Positions 63,894 to 64,000 of a stretch of DNA of 64,000 nucleotides are shown here, one piece after another (within the stretch, counting starts at the first letter, position 1; each line of letters starts with the position of its first letter). The position numbers and the translations under genes are program-made. The notes beneath the pieces are model-generated. The model worked only from the letters and a program-made list of their open reading frames with translations, was not told where the DNA came from and searched no databases. This stretch comes from Membranipora membranacea (Eukaryota; Bryozoa; Gymnolaemata; Cheilostomatida; Membraniporidae): positions 22,754,001 through 22,818,000 of the forward strand of contig OU612073.1 in assembly GCA_914767715.1 (NCBI GenBank), written 5' to 3'.

Positions 63894-64000
63894 CTAAAAG
63901 TTGAATAATTCAATTTAAATGCATTTAGATCTTGTGTGCCTGAGGTGATCTCCAGCTAATATCCAAGTGTATAGAAATACAGATAGATTCTCATAAATAT

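Overview
This window looks like nuclear DNA from a non-vertebrate animal. Coding regions are broken into short exons (63 to about 1000 bp) separated by AT-rich GT-AG introns of roughly 200-1800 bp. The proteins are typical metazoan families: CPSF2, a FoxJ2/3 forkhead factor, a peptide-type rhodopsin-class GPCR, a peroxisomal D-amino-acid/D-aspartate oxidase and a RING/coiled-coil protein. The sequence does not identify the species. The peptide-type GPCR argues against a sponge, but that is inference. There are no bacterial operons, CRISPR arrays or confident RNA genes.

Layout. (1) 2050-24150 (+): complete CPSF2, 19 exons, 805 residues. Its 12.4-kb intron 9 contains a complete nine-exon GPCR on the opposite strand (9265-16081). 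(2) 26301-37195 (-): complete ten-exon FoxJ2/3 gene, convergent with CPSF2. Its intron 1 carries a 726-bp fold-back transposon with an exact 8-bp target duplication, and its last intron carries a second candidate inverted-repeat element. (3) 39873-44796 (+): a seven-exon, probably seven-pass membrane protein that I do not recognise. A perfect 80-bp palindrome lies just upstream and a palindromic satellite lies in one intron. (4) 45786-47371 (-): two-exon TPR-like protein. (5) 47.4-53.3 kb: repeat-rich divergent intergenic region with a GCCAAT minisatellite, a pentanucleotide microsatellite, tRNA-derived SINE relics and a 44-bp minisatellite of exactly 16 full units. (6) 53324-57411 (+): nine-exon D-aspartate/D-amino-acid oxidase ending in the peroxisomal signal SKL. 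(7) 58.9-62.5 kb (-): RING, coiled coil and SH3-like repeats with several reading-frame lesions, probably a decayed gene. (8) 63544 to the right edge (-): terminal exon of an unrecognised gene.

The genes form no obvious pathway. They are ordinary, independently regulated animal genes. The most unusual content is the nested GPCR, the palindromes and fold-back elements inside introns, and the lesion-bearing RING gene, where a short GC-rich segment is bounded by a duplicated splice-donor sequence. I read exon boundaries by eye from GT-AG sites and codon phase; phase is continuous across all five multi-exon gene models given in full.
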